Part shown: one piece after another, positions 39,776 to 49,745 of the stretch
How the letters are laid out: every line of letters starts with the position of its first letter
Position numbering within the stretch: the stretch's first letter is position 1
Assembly: GCF_030408755.1 (NCBI RefSeq)
Contig: NZ_CP047209.1
Span: 2,046,001 to 2,110,000 of the forward strand
Reading direction: 5' to 3'
Source: Corynebacterium felinum
Lineage (GTDB): Bacteria; Actinomycetota; Actinomycetes; Mycobacteriales; Mycobacteriaceae
Length of the DNA: 64,000 nt
Program-made: the position numbers and the translations under genes
Notes under the pieces: model-generated
Database searches by the model: none
The model's input: the letters and a program-made list of their open reading frames with translations, nothing else
Told to the model about the DNA's origin: nothing

Positions 39776-41287
39776 CTAATCTTGTGCCTTTTGCTGCTCT
39801 AAAGCAGCCCGCACCTCTTCGCGATCATCAAAATGATGATTCACACCAGCAATCAACTGCCCAACCTCATGACCTTTGCCAGCAACCACCACGACGTCGC
39901 CACGCTTCGCCCACGCAATCGCCGCACGAATCGCCTCACGACGATCACCAATCTCAACCACCTCGGCATCTGAATCCTGCGACCGCGCCCCCTCCAACAC
40001 CGCCTGGCGGATAGCAGCCGGATCCTCCGAACGCGGATTATCATCAGTGACCACCACAAAATCAGCACGCTGAGCAGCCTCAGCACCCATAATCGGACGC
40101 TTCGACGCATCACGGTCACCACCGCAGCCAATCACCACAGCAACCCGGCCAGGAACCTGCGCCCGAACCGTATCCAACACCGCAGCAACAGCAGCAGGCT
40201 TATGCGCATAATCCACCACAGCCAAGAAATCCTGGCCCGCATCGATGCGCTCCATACGACCGGGCACACCGACGTCGGCAAGCCCAGCAATCATCAACTC
40301 AAGATCAACGCCAACACAATCCGCCATCGCCAACGCCAACGACGCATTCGCCACATTAAACAAACCCGGCAACGGCAACGCTACAGTCATGCCATTAAAA
40401 CGGAAACGCTGCGCCCCCGTAGGCTCAGTGACCACATCAGTTGCCGCATAAAAAGCCTCATGCTTAGTCGACAACTCCTTCGCCCCCGCCCCAGCAACGT
40501 TAAGCATCTTCACACCCCACTGATCATCAGTGCACACCACTGCTGCCTTCGCAGCCAACGGCGACCCGGGGCGGAAAAACGCAGCCTTCGCCTCAAAATA
40601 CTCCTCCATCGTCGGATGGAAATCCAGATGGTCCTGCGACAAGTTACTAAAACCAGCCACATCAAACTTCACACCCTGCACACGCCCCAACGACAACGCA
40701 TGCGAAGAAACCTCCATCACCACATGCGTCACACCCTCCGACACCATTTGAGCAAACAACGCCTGCAACGTCGGCGCCTCAGGAGTAGTCAACGACGTCG
40801 GAATAGAGCGACGATTAATCCGCGTGCCAGTCGTGCCAATCAAACCCACCGACTTCCCCGCAGCCAAAAGCCCAGCTTCAAGAAGATAGCTCGTTGTCGT
40901 CTTGCCACTCGTGCCCGTCACTCCCAGCACAGTCAGCTGCGCCGACGGATCGTTGTATACACGGGCAGAGACAAGCCCCAACACCGCACGAACATTATCG
41001 ACCACAAGAATAGGCCGAGTTTCCCCTTCCTCAGCCAAGATCAACTCACCTGCCGCATCGGTCAGAATTGCCGATGCCTGGGTTGCCCCAGCAAACTGCG
41101 CACCATGCACCCGAGTGCCCGGCAACGCCGCAAACAGTTCACCCTGTGCTACGGAAGCGGAGTCCAAACTCACTGCCGAAATCAAGCAGTCCAGCCCATC
41201 AAAGCTATCTGCGTTGACAACCCTTGCTTGCGCAAGTGCAGCAAGCTCGGAAATCTTCGGCTTCGAAACCACATCTTTTTCGGACAT
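39776..41287 (-). CDS. murE: UDP-MurNAc-dipeptide meso-DAP ligase
   Basis: 503 residues. P-loop GVTGTSGKTTTSYLLEAG, the meso-DAP selectivity motif in VVTDDNPRSEDP, DYAHKPAAVAAVL and YFEAKAAFF. The DNPR motif agrees with the meso-DAP peptidoglycan of corynebacteria. ATG at 41287 has AAAGGGGAG upstream; the 35 codons above are Cys/Phe-rich and unlike MurE. Confidence 0.97.
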   Translation of the reverse strand: MSEKDVVSKPKISELAALAQARVVNADSFDGLDCLISAVSLDSASVAQGELFAALPGTRVHGAQFAGATQASAILTDAAGELILAEEGETRPILVVDNVRAVLGLVSARVYNDPSAQLTVLGVTGTSGKTTTSYLLEAGLLAAGKSVGLIGTTGTRINRRSIPTSLTTPEAPTLQALFAQMVSEGVTHVVMEVSSHALSLGRVQGVKFDVAGFSNLSQDHLDFHPTMEEYFEAKAAFFRPGSPLAAKAAVVCTDDQWGVKMLNVAGAGAKELSTKHEAFYAATDVVTEPTGAQRFRFNGMTVALPLPGLFNVANASLALAMADCVGVDLELMIAGLADVGVPGRMERIDAGQDFLAVVDYAHKPAAVAAVLDTVRAQVPGRVAVVIGCGGDRDASKRPIMGAEAAQRADFVVVTDDNPRSEDPAAIRQAVLEGARSQDSDAEVVEIGDRREAIRAAIAWAKRGDVVVVAGKGHEVGQLIAGVNHHFDDREEVRAALEQQKAQD

Positions 41288-41565
41288 GTAGGACTCCCCT
41301 TTCCAAGGCGATAAGAAACACTCAAAACTACAGAAACAACACGAACAATCAAACACACAACGCACACCAAAGATGCACGAAGAATGCCACACACCAAAAG
41401 AGAAGTGTACTCGGCGTTAAGTTCAGGCAAAGCATCCTGCACCAAACAATGAGCACCCTCACATTTTCCTTCGCTTTGCACACACTCGTCGCACTCGTCG
41501 CGCGGATGCAACGCAGCCAACTCTCCTCATGAACGAGCGCGTTTATAGTGAGGAAACAAAAACTT

Positions 41566-43617
41566 TTAGCGCGGTTCCAAGATAAGTTGCCCTTCTTGTG
41601 GTGGGCTCAATGGAACGTTATCGCGATCCAACAGCCAACTAGCAATGTCATGGAACAACGGCGCAGCCGATTGCCCACCTTCCCCATGCACACCACGCAC
41701 AGGGCGGTCCAGCATCAACGCCACCGCATAGCGTGGGTTATCTGCAGGGGCGATGCCTGCAAAAGTAATCCAGTAATTAGAGTGCGAATACGCCCCAGTA
41801 TTGGGATCCACCTGTTGTGCGGTACCCGTCTTGCCTGAGATCTGATAACCAGGAATCGCCGCACCAGCACCGGTACCTTGCTGCACACCAGTAGGATCCT
41901 GTTGGACAACCGCCCGGAACATATCAATAACCGTCCGTGCAGTAGATTCCTTCACCACCCGGACGCGGCGAGGCTCCGGCTGCTCAATGACCTCACCGGT
42001 AGAATCTTTCATCTCGGCAACAATGCGAGGTTCAATCCGCTCTCCCCCATTGGCCAACGCTTGGTAAATTCCAGCCATTTGAATCAAGGTAAGGCTCATG
42101 CCTTGGCCAATAGGCAAGTTTGCGAACGTGCCGCCCGACCATTGCTCGAATCGTGGGCGCAAACCCTCCGACTCGGATGGGAGCTCAATTCCGGTGGGGC
42201 GGCCCACTCCGAAATCGGTTAACAATTGATCGAAACGTTCCTCGCCTAAGCGCTGGGCCAGCATCAAAGTACCCACGTTTGACGACTTACCAAAAACGCC
42301 GGTTGTGGTAAACGGTGTGGGGCCGTGCGGCCATGCATCCTTCACGTTGACCCCAGCCATGTCAATGCTGCCTGGTACGGTAAGCACCTCGTCAGGGGTT
42401 GTTAAGCCATCTTCAATGACACCAGCGGCGGTGATAATTTTCGCCACCGAACCGGGTTCAAACGGGGCTGAAATTGTTGGGTTACCAAATTCTTTACCGC
42501 GGTCGAGCTGGCGTTGAATATCACCGGTGGGGTCAATGGCGTCGGTGTTGGCCATTGCAAGAACCTGACCAGTTTTTACATCCAGCACAACTGCGCTGGC
42601 TTGTTTCGCCCCTGAATTACTCTTGGCTTGCTCGAGTTGCTGCTGCACATAAGTTTGCAAATCAAGATCCAAGGTTAATGTCACGCTTGCGCCGTGCGTG
42701 GCGGGCACCTGATCACGCAAGGTACCTGGAATCACTTGACCCAACGCGGATACATCTGCGGTGGAGCGACCATTCACACCGGCAAGCAGGGAATCATTCG
42801 ACGCCTCAAACCCGAACTGGCCCTGCCCATCTTGGCTGATTTTTCCAATGACGTTTGAGGCAACTGCACCATTGGGGTACTGGCGAATGTCCTGTAGATC
42901 GGCGGCGACGCCGTGATAGGTGCGCGAAATTTCTACCGCCACGTCGGGGTCAACATTGCGCACGAGCACAGCATACGTGGAATCAGCTTCCAGCTTGTCC
43001 AAAATGTCTTTGCTATTGACTTCGTGCGCTGATGCCCCTTTATCCGCGATCACTTTCGGGATTTCATCAGCGTACTGCTTTAGGTAACCCTCAACCTTCT
43101 TATCAATCGCGTTTTCCCGCTGATCGGCGGGAATTCCCGACCACTGGCCTGCTTCGATCAGATCGTTTTCTGCGGTATAGCGCAGCTCTTTGCGCAACAC
43201 GTTCGGCGAGACTGTCAGTGAGCGCGCCTGCATGGTGAATGCAAGTTGCTGGCCTTGACGGTCGACGATTTCGCCGCGCCGCGCAGGGTCAGTGTAGATA
43301 CGGGTGCGCTGCACTGAGGCTTTTTCTGAAAGGTCTGGCCCCCACACCAACTGCACCCACGCCATGCGTCCAATGAGAACAGCGCACAAAAAGAGGGCGA
43401 GGATGCGAACTGCACGCAGCCTTGTCGCCATCATTTCTTTTTGCGTCACTGGCTTGTCGACGCCGCCACCTGCTCTGCGCTGTGATGCGGGCGATCCTGC
43501 GGGCACGGTGGTGGCTTTGAGTTGTCCTACGCGCTGTTGCTTGTAGCTTTCTTCCCTACGACGAATCCGGGACGAGTACTCGTCTCGTCCCGGCCCGTCG
43601 GATCTCCTCTGGTTCAC
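41566..43617 (-). CDS. ftsI: Penicillin-binding protein 3 / FtsI
   Basis: 683 residues. Short basic cytoplasmic N-terminus, one membrane segment (VRILALFLCAVLIGRMAWV), pedestal domain with GEIVDRQG, then the transpeptidase domain: FEPGSVAKI (SxxK), GKSSNVGT (SxN) and SGKTGTAQQ (KTG). GTG start at 43617. Septal crosslinking enzyme and beta-lactam target. The long basic N-terminus (about 65 residues) is typical of actinobacterial FtsI. Confidence 0.97.
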   Translation of the reverse strand: MNQRRSDGPGRDEYSSRIRRREESYKQQRVGQLKATTVPAGSPASQRRAGGGVDKPVTQKEMMATRLRAVRILALFLCAVLIGRMAWVQLVWGPDLSEKASVQRTRIYTDPARRGEIVDRQGQQLAFTMQARSLTVSPNVLRKELRYTAENDLIEAGQWSGIPADQRENAIDKKVEGYLKQYADEIPKVIADKGASAHEVNSKDILDKLEADSTYAVLVRNVDPDVAVEISRTYHGVAADLQDIRQYPNGAVASNVIGKISQDGQGQFGFEASNDSLLAGVNGRSTADVSALGQVIPGTLRDQVPATHGASVTLTLDLDLQTYVQQQLEQAKSNSGAKQASAVVLDVKTGQVLAMANTDAIDPTGDIQRQLDRGKEFGNPTISAPFEPGSVAKIITAAGVIEDGLTTPDEVLTVPGSIDMAGVNVKDAWPHGPTPFTTTGVFGKSSNVGTLMLAQRLGEERFDQLLTDFGVGRPTGIELPSESEGLRPRFEQWSGGTFANLPIGQGMSLTLIQMAGIYQALANGGERIEPRIVAEMKDSTGEVIEQPEPRRVRVVKESTARTVIDMFRAVVQQDPTGVQQGTGAGAAIPGYQISGKTGTAQQVDPNTGAYSHSNYWITFAGIAPADNPRYAVALMLDRPVRGVHGEGGQSAAPLFHDIASWLLDRDNVPLSPPQEGQLILEPR

Positions 43618-43650
43618 GGCCTTAATATGCCCTCATCATCCGGTGTTGCC

Positions 43651-44352
43651 TTAGTGATTTGCAGGGTATGGGGCCACATTGGGCACCATGGGGACCACCT
43701 GCGGTACAGGGTTGAGATTCGGCGCAACTTCTTGTGTCAGCTTCGGATCGCTCGTGACAAGACGCGGGCGAATCTGTTGCCCATTGACATCAACTATAGG
43801 GCGTGTTGCGTCGGTTGCAGGGCGCTGTTCGACAATGTCGCCGTTTTCATTGCGCACCAAGATCCCTGGCTGGTCAGGTACAACCATGCCCATTTCTTGC
43901 GCACGACGTGCAATTTCAGCGGTCGCAGATGCTTGTTGCAGATCCCTATTGAGGGTTTCCAATTGATTGCGCAACATTTGTTCGTTGTGCTTCAAAGTGG
44001 AGATTTTGAACGACTGGTCGGTCGAGACACCAGACAGCAGGGTTGCTGCACACACGCCGAGCATCACGATGATGCTGATGAAAATGGTGAAGCGAATCTT
44101 TCCGCGGTCGGCTTTGGGGCGTTCAACCCTGCGTCCACGGTACGTGAATTGCTGTTTCGATCCACCTTTGTGCTGAAAGCGCCGTTTCGGGGCCGCCACA
44201 GTTCGTCGCGTGGGGGTTGCGGTACGGGCACGTTCAGGCGAAGGTAGCGTACGGGTGGCATCGATAACGCTCGAGCGATGGGTAGTGTTTCGATCCAGAT
44301 CGCCACTGTAGTCACGGGAGGAATAGGTGCGCGGCAGCTGCGTTGTATTCAT
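43651..44352 (-). CDS. ftsL: FtsL-like division protein
   Basis: 233 residues. Arg/Thr-rich cytoplasmic part of about 85 residues, one membrane helix (IRFTIFISIIVMLGVCAATLL), then a coiled coil (LKHNEQMLRNQLETLNRDLQQ) and a Pro/Val-rich tail. Position between rsmH and ftsI, topology and coiled coil are those of FtsL; sequence identity is not strong, as usual. Adjacent to rsmH (3 bp). Confidence 0.85.
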   Translation of the reverse strand: MNTTQLPRTYSSRDYSGDLDRNTTHRSSVIDATRTLPSPERARTATPTRRTVAAPKRRFQHKGGSKQQFTYRGRRVERPKADRGKIRFTIFISIIVMLGVCAATLLSGVSTDQSFKISTLKHNEQMLRNQLETLNRDLQQASATAEIARRAQEMGMVVPDQPGILVRNENGDIVEQRPATDATRPIVDVNGQQIRPRLVTSDPKLTQEVAPNLNPVPQVVPMVPNVAPYPANH

Positions 44353-44355
44353 GGG

Positions 44356-45381
44356 TTACCGTGCTCCTTTCTTTGCCTGAATAGCCCTGACCCGCACGGG
44401 GGCTGATCGAGGGTTTTCTTCGATTTCTTTCTCGTTTGCTTTTTCTGCGCCGCGTGTAATCAGCTCGAATTTCGCTGCGTACTCGGGCAGATCCATCGGC
44501 AACCCGGCAGGGGTTTTCGAGGTAGTTAATTCAGTGAAGAACTTCTTCACGATCTTGTCTTCCAAAGACTGGTACGACATGAACACCGCGCGCCCACCTG
44601 GCACTAACAGGTCGGTGATCAGCGGGATGACATTTTCGATAGCTTCCAGCTCACGGTTGACTTCCACACGCAATGCTTGGAATGTGCGTTTAGCTGGGTG
44701 CCCACCGGTACGGCGTGTTGCCGCAGGAATGTTTGCGTAGAGCAGTTCGACCAAACGCGCGGAGGTGCTAAACGGTTGTTTCTCACGCTCGCGCACAATC
44801 GCGCTGGCGATCTTGCCTGCGAATCGTTCATCTCCGTAAGTTTTCAAAATTCGCGCGATGTCCCCATGGGAGTAAGTATTGAGGATATCGGCAGCAGTGA
44901 TCCCCTCGGTGTCGTTCATGCGCATATCCAATGGCGCATCAACGCGATAGGCAAAGCCACGATCGACTTGGTCAAGCTGCATGGACGACACACCTAGATC
45001 AAACAGTGCACCTGTGATGCCAACCTCGATGCCAATACGGCAAGCAGTGTTTCCCTTTTCTGCTTCTTCCTGCATGAGTGGCAGAAATTGGTCGAAGCGG
45101 GTGTGCAAGCCGACGAATCGATCGCCGAAGGGGGCTAGTCGCTCACGTGCTGCGGTCAGCGCGTTGATATCGCGGTCAAGGCCGATGACGTAGGCCTGTG
45201 GAAAGCTTTTCAGGAAGAATTCAGAGTGCCCGCCGGCGCCGAGGGTTCCGTCGATGATGACGGCTTGGTCGCCCATTTCTTCAACCGCTGGTGCCAAAAG
45301 TTCGGTGACGCGGTCGCGTAAAACGGGAACATGACCAAAGTTGGCCTGAAGGTCTGCCCGGTGTGAAGACTTTTCTGCCAT
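44356..45381 (-). CDS. rsmH: 16S rRNA m4C1402 methyltransferase RsmH
   Basis: 341 residues. SAM-binding [46 protein letters not shown] and [14 protein letters not shown] motifs. Methylates N4 of C1402 in the decoding centre. ATG at 45381 with GAAGAGGGGGACTTC upstream. Third gene of the cluster after mraZ, 297 bp away. Confidence 0.96.
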   Translation of the reverse strand: MAEKSSHRADLQANFGHVPVLRDRVTELLAPAVEEMGDQAVIIDGTLGAGGHSEFFLKSFPQAYVIGLDRDINALTAARERLAPFGDRFVGLHTRFDQFLPLMQEEAEKGNTACRIGIEVGITGALFDLGVSSMQLDQVDRGFAYRVDAPLDMRMNDTEGITAADILNTYSHGDIARILKTYGDERFAGKIASAIVREREKQPFSTSARLVELLYANIPAATRRTGGHPAKRTFQALRVEVNRELEAIENVIPLITDLLVPGGRAVFMSYQSLEDKIVKKFFTELTTSKTPAGLPMDLPEYAAKFELITRGAEKANEKEIEENPRSAPVRVRAIQAKKGAR

Positions 45382-45678
45382 GAAGTCCCCCTCTTCCTTA
45401 CTGGTTGTTCACGCACTTTAGCGATTGCGTAATGTACTTCTTCCCTACTGGTGCTGGGTCACCAGTAGCCCAATAGCCCAATTGCGTAGTGCGCATAGAG
45501 CCCCACCACTAACCCTGTGTTGCATGAAAAGAAAACCAAGTACCGTGATGCTTCTTGGGAAGGTCGCCGCTCTGATATCGGGGAAGTACACCAGAACAAT
45601 GCGTGGTCTTTAAATAGCTTTTCTCTTATGCGGTTGTAGGTTCAGCGGTGGAGTTCTTACGCGCACTCCACCCGTGCG
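45382..45678. other. Intergenic region between mraZ and rsmH
   Basis: 297 bp, with a CTACTGGT/ACCAGTAG inverted repeat at about 45447-45470; no gene. Confidence 0.4.
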
Positions 45679-46110
45679 TTAAAGGAGTCCTCCAAGAATG
45701 TCATCGTCGGCGGCTGCAAAAGCCGCTTCAGTTTCTTCCTGGTATCGCGCCCACGCGGCAGCATCCCAAATTTCGAGGAAGTCCATCGAACCAATGACCA
45801 CACATTCTTTGGTCAACCCCGCATATTCACGGTGTGCTGCCGACAATGTGATACGTCCTTGGCCGTCGGGGCGCTGTTCGTCCGCACTCGCAGCGAGGTT
45901 ACGGATGAAAGCTCGGGCTTCCGGATTGGTACGAGACACTTCAGCAGCTTTGCGTGCCCGCCGAATGAACTCGTCTTTGGGATAAACAGCGAGGGAATGA
46001 TCCTGCCCTTTTGTCACCATTAATCCACCCGCAAGATCTTCGCGGAACTTTGCGGGAAGGGTTAGGCGACCTTTGTCATCAAGCTTGGGAGTGTAGGTGC
46101 CAAGAAACAT
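45679..46110 (-). CDS. mraZ: Transcriptional regulator MraZ
   Basis: 143 residues, two tandem SpoVT/AbrB-like halves: [19 protein letters not shown] with the DxxGR pattern, and [19 protein letters not shown]. Binds GTGGGN repeats upstream of the dcw cluster. The ATG at 46110 gives the family-typical MFLGTY start; the frame continues 35 codons upstream without support. Confidence 0.95.
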   Translation of the reverse strand: MFLGTYTPKLDDKGRLTLPAKFREDLAGGLMVTKGQDHSLAVYPKDEFIRRARKAAEVSRTNPEARAFIRNLAASADEQRPDGQGRITLSAAHREYAGLTKECVVIGSMDFLEIWDAAAWARYQEETEAAFAAADDDILGGLL

Positions 46111-46197
46111 GTCACGGTACCCACCTTCCCTCAAACTGCTTAACGACTGTGAGATACAGAAGCGGCTGAGCGAACAACCGCCTCCGTTTTCTACGCC

Positions 46198-46223
46198 CCC
46201 CACATTACCCCACATTTCCCCAC
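46198..46223 (-). promoter_or_regulatory. MraZ-type operator, three boxes
   Basis: Minus strand GTGGGG at 46218-46223, 46208-46213 and 46198-46203, exactly 10 bp apart, about 90-115 bp upstream of mraZ. Spacing and sequence match MraZ boxes. Confidence 0.75.
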
Positions 46224-46541
46224 TTTCAACTCACCACCCAAGCAGATCTGCCAACATTGGTCCAAAAAACATAGCTTAAGCTGCACTTTTCTGGTGGGGA
46301 ATTTTTTTGCATCAGAAGTAGATTTCCCTCAAAATAGCCCCACTATTCACTCTATTACCGATGTTCCCCCATACCCCTTGTGTCCCAGTTTTCCCAATCC
46401 TGTTCAATTCCTTAGCCCCACACTAATGGTTACACACAGTAGGAACCCATTAAGAACTGCGCTTATAAAACGATTATTTACCCCCGCCAACTTTCATAAG
46501 CACAACAGATGTACATAACAACAACACCCCCCTTCTCGGCC

Positions 46542-46581
46542 GTGGGGGAAAGTGGGGAATCCCCAGTGGGGGAAAGTGGGG
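46542..46581 (+). promoter_or_regulatory. Distal GTGGGG box cluster
   Basis: Plus strand GTGGGG at 46542, 46552, 46566 and 46576: two 10-bp pairs with a 14-bp gap, in the orientation opposite to the mraZ-proximal boxes. Confidence 0.6.
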
Positions 46582-46969
46582 GATGTGACTATGAACCCTG
46601 ACAGACATTCTTCATCTCCCAGCTTGCGCAATTCCATCTCATTTACCCCCATACCCGCTGGCGCCAAATTTCCTTCACCACCACCATCACTACAAACCTC
46701 CCCCGCCCCCACACCAAGTGCTCAACTCAACCACCAAACCCCCTGCATCACCGCACCGCACTCTTGAGCCTTACCCCCTTTAAAGCACAGAAAAACTGAT
46801 TTTTCAGTAGAAAATCCACCGAAGACACACCCCAAAATGAGGTAATTTTCAACCAAAACTTAGTTTTGCCCTAATCTGCACTCATATTGTGTTAATTTTT
46901 CTGTACTTCTACAAGGAAGTCATTCCAAAAATTCCATGCTGATCAGCAGCAACACCAAAAGGATTGTTG

Positions 46970-47587
46970 ATGAAAGTTCGTTCTTCTCTCCTCGCATGTA
47001 CCACGGCACTAGCAGTCGCATTCAGCGGTACCCCTGTCAGTTTTGCCCAGGATTCCACCACCGCAACGATTGTTTCTACCGACTCCCAGCAAGGCGCATC
47101 TCCTGATACTGCCACCACAGATACAACCACGGCGGCAAACCACACAACGTCAGAAAACAATGCCACCACTAATGCCCAAGACACCACTGAAGCCCAGCAG
47201 GAGCAAGGACTGAGTCCTTGGGCTATCGCTGGCATTGGCGCTGGTATCGCAGTAACCATTGCCGCTATTGGTGGCGCGGTGCAGTGGGCTATGCATCACG
47301 GCCTGATCCCGAATCCTTTCCAGCCCCCAGCGCCACCCGCACCCCCAGCACCCCCAGCGCCACCTGCACCACCCGCTCCCCCTGCCCCACCGGCACCGCG
47401 GCCAGCACCTGCGGCACGTGCGGTCACCCCACCTCCTGCCCCGCAACCTGCACCTCAGGCTTACTACCGTAATTGCCGTGAGGTCTGGCGTGCACTTGGC
47501 CGCCCGATTCGTAGCCACGAAGCTGGTTTCCATAGCAGGCTCGATCGCGATGGTGACGGCGTAGGCTGCGAGCGTCGCCCACGTTAG
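46970..47587 (+). CDS. Secreted or membrane-anchored Excalibur-domain protein
   Basis: 205 residues. Signal peptide MKVRSSLLACTTALAVAF, Thr/Ser-rich region, one hydrophobic segment (WAIAGIGAGIAVTIAAIGG), a Pro-Ala-rich linker (PAPPAPPAPPAPP type, about 35 residues), and a C-terminal Excalibur calcium-binding domain: YYRNCREVW, DRDGDGVGCE. ATG at 46970 follows AAAGGA. Role unknown; the Pro-Ala linker may span the wall. Confidence 0.88.
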   Translation: MKVRSSLLACTTALAVAFSGTPVSFAQDSTTATIVSTDSQQGASPDTATTDTTTAANHTTSENNATTNAQDTTEAQQEQGLSPWAIAGIGAGIAVTIAAIGGAVQWAMHHGLIPNPFQPPAPPAPPAPPAPPAPPAPPAPPAPRPAPAARAVTPPPAPQPAPQAYYRNCREVWRALGRPIRSHEAGFHSRLDRDGDGVGCERRPR

Positions 47588-47620
47588 GCGATACGCCAAG
47601 CGTCCCGATTCACAATTACA

Positions 47621-47665
47621 TAAAGGCACCGTAAATCACGGCAGATCTACGGTGCCTTTATTATT
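47621..47665. terminator. Bidirectional terminator
   Basis: AAAGGCACCGTA and TACGGTGCCTTT, 14 nt apart, then TATTATTT on the plus strand; between convergent genes. Confidence 0.85.
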
Positions 47666-47724
47666 TCCCCCTACTTTCTTCGCCTCAGATGATGGAAAGC
47701 ATGGGGGAAATGTTGGTCTAAGGA

Positions 47725-48105
47725 TTAGTTTTCAAAACGGCGTCGGAAGTTATCTTCCATCCGCTCCCCCAGCTTTCCTTGGGAAGTCGAACCTGTACGG
47801 TGGCTGCTAGTTACGGACACTGGAGATTTACCGCCACTGCGCAGCATCCACATGCCACCAGCAACCATCACCATGAAACCTAAGACACTGACCGCGACAA
47901 GCCAGAGCGAAATTTGGCTCATAGCCACACCGCCAACGAGCAAAACCAAGCCGATCACAATAACAGCAATCCCCCGCAAGGTAACACCACCTTGCGAGCC
48001 CCCGAAGCTTTCGGCCGCAACAGACTTGCCAAACTGCGGGTCTTCCGCCAGCAACGACTGCTCAATTTCCCGAAGCATCTTCTGCTCATGTTCGGAAAGT
48101 GCCAC
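47725..48105 (-). CDS. DUF3040 family membrane protein
   Basis: 126 residues from a GTG at 48105 preceded by AGGGAGGAATA. Opening ALSEHEQKMLREIEQSLLAEDP is the DUF3040 signature; two membrane helices follow (VIVIGLVLLVGGVAM, LWLVAVSVLGFMVMVAGG). The longer frame to 48225 has no ribosome site. Equivalent of the Rv2169c position in mycobacteria. Function unknown. Confidence 0.88.
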   Translation of the reverse strand: MALSEHEQKMLREIEQSLLAEDPQFGKSVAAESFGGSQGGVTLRGIAVIVIGLVLLVGGVAMSQISLWLVAVSVLGFMVMVAGGMWMLRSGGKSPVSVTSSHRTGSTSQGKLGERMEDNFRRRFEN

Positions 48106-48312
48106 TATTCCTCCCTGGATCCGCGTAACTACAGTGTCGGCGTAAATTACCGCCACCCACACAATACTAGCGGGTGACAACACTGCCGAAATATAACACT
48201 TCTGCAGCTGGTGACGGTACTTCACACTTAGAAAAAGGTTGTTCTACTTCATCTAACGTCAAGCGTAGTAGGAAAGTTCCCCACTTGACCAACGAGGGCA
48301 GAAAATATCAGC

Positions 48313-48738
48313 CTAGGCTGCGGCAGGGGAACTGCCAGACTGTGTCTCCACTGCATCAATAAACTCAGAAACGAGGTTGATCAGTGCATCTACCTGTGCA
48401 ACATCTATATCTGTTGTAATCCCCGAAAGGGCGTGGGAGCGAAGTTTGGAATATTTCTCACATTTATCCGCCCACACTGCAGCATCCTTGCCCACGAGAC
48501 GCAGCTGCGCCCATGCCGAAGCTGGTTTGCGTACCCGGCGCGCAACAGGACTCAGTGCCACAGCTGCGGCTGCTGTACGCAATGCTGCTTGATAGGCGGA
48601 ATCGAGTGCTAGATCGTAGCGTTGTTGTTTGCGGTATGTGACGGCTTCCGCGATGAGCCAGTGGGCGCGGTGCATGTACTGGCCGCTTGCGTTGTTGCGG
48701 GTGGCAAAACGGGTAGTAGCAGAAACAACGGTGTTCAT
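48313..48738 (-). CDS. HEPN-like protein (SAV_6107 type)
   Basis: 141 residues, all-helical, beginning MNTVVSATTRFATRNNASGQ with AYQAALRTAAAAVAL in the middle. Length, helix content and the position near metF and a GNAT gene fit the SAV_6107 HEPN family; the catalytic RxxxxxH motif of HEPN RNases is not obvious. RBS GGAG ten bases before ATG. Confidence 0.65.
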   Translation of the reverse strand: MNTVVSATTRFATRNNASGQYMHRAHWLIAEAVTYRKQQRYDLALDSAYQAALRTAAAAVALSPVARRVRKPASAWAQLRLVGKDAAVWADKCEKYSKLRSHALSGITTDIDVAQVDALINLVSEFIDAVETQSGSSPAAA

Positions 48739-49051
48739 GATGTGACGCTCCTTTCTTTCCTATTTGTGCGCCTGCACCGTGGGTAGTCCACAGAGCTGGT
48801 GCTCTTGACCGTGTGCCGAATGTGGTGCGTAGTTTTCCTGGTCGCTTTTTAGTTGTGAAGTGTAGAAAATGCCTCGAACATGACCTACCCCTATTATAGA
48901 ACAGTTGTTTGAAGCTGTGGGGTTGTCCAGCAAATATAGGCACCTTAACGGCTCCGAGTGTGGGCCTTGTGCAGAACGTGTGAGATGGGTGCGTTTGTGT
49001 TTTGTGCGCTACTCTTCGCAATCGCGGGTTAAACGTGGTTCGATTGTTTAT
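48739..49051. other. Divergent promoter region
   Basis: 313 bp between the HEPN-like gene and the acetyltransferase; an AT-rich CTATTATAG at 48889-48898 could be a -10. No gene. Confidence 0.4.
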
Positions 49052-49612
49052 GTGACTGTTTATTACCAAAGCCTGAGTCCCCACGAGTTTTCTGTGCTGT
49101 GTCCTTCATTGGTGGATGTGTATATCAAGGCGATGGGCTACGACCCTGCGATGAAAAACAGTCGGATTACTGCTTGGCGCGCGGCGGTGATGGAGAAGAA
49201 TTTTCACGCTGTGCTTGCGCATAACAACACGCATATTCTTGGTGTTGCTTATGGCTATCTGGGGAGGCCTGAGCATTGGTGGGATCGGGAGGTGCGGCGT
49301 GCGTTGCGACTTCAGGGGGGTGCTTCACCGAGGCAGCTTAATATTTTGAGTCAGTATTTTTCAGTGACTGAGATTCATGTCAGCCCGCAGGCGCAGGGCA
49401 AGGGTATCGGTACTCAGCTACTGTCTAGCTTGATTGCGAAGTCGCAGTCGGAGCATATTTTGCTGTCCACCCCTGAGGTTGCTGGGGAGGATAATGGTGC
49501 GTTTCGTTTGTATCGTCGGTTTGGTTTTGAGGATTTTGTTCGCCAAATGTTGTTTGCTGGCGATGAGCGTCCTTTTGCTATTTTGCACGCGACTGCATCG
49601 TCGTGCCCATAG
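49052..49612 (+). CDS. GNAT family N-acetyltransferase (Rv2170-like)
   Basis: 187 residues. PSLVDVYIKAMGYDP near the start, then the GNAT acetyl-CoA fold with VSPQAQGKGIGTQLL (Q/RxxGxG/A) and AFRLYRRFGFE near the C-terminus. The GTG at 49052 gives the length of mycobacterial homologues; the frame runs up to 48905 without good features. In mycobacteria the homologue sits in the same place. Substrate unknown. Confidence 0.82.
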   Translation: MTVYYQSLSPHEFSVLCPSLVDVYIKAMGYDPAMKNSRITAWRAAVMEKNFHAVLAHNNTHILGVAYGYLGRPEHWWDREVRRALRLQGGASPRQLNILSQYFSVTEIHVSPQAQGKGIGTQLLSSLIAKSQSEHILLSTPEVAGEDNGAFRLYRRFGFEDFVRQMLFAGDERPFAILHATASSCP

Positions 49613-49643
49613 GCGTGGGCGCTGAGTTGCCTTATACTTGTCG

Positions 49644-49705
49644 ACGCCCCCAACTGGTAGCAGGATAGTCCTTGCGTGTAACCAGCTGAGGGCGTGAGTT
49701 TTTCT
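49644..49705. terminator. Bidirectional terminator between GNAT and metF
   Basis: ACGCCCCCAACTGGT pairs with ACCAGCTGAGGGCGT; GTTTTTC follows on the plus strand. Confidence 0.8.
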
Positions 49706-49745
49706 CAACTTTGTTGCGCTTTCCGATTGCGGTTGTAGCGTTGTT

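Larger units (their letters stand above)
46111..46969. other. Divergent intergenic region with two sets of GTGGGG boxes
   Basis: 859 bp between mraZ and the Excalibur gene. Proximal boxes at 46198-46223 and distal ones at 46542-46581; the rest is AT-rich in the part next to the Excalibur gene, probably its promoter. No gene. Confidence 0.55.
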
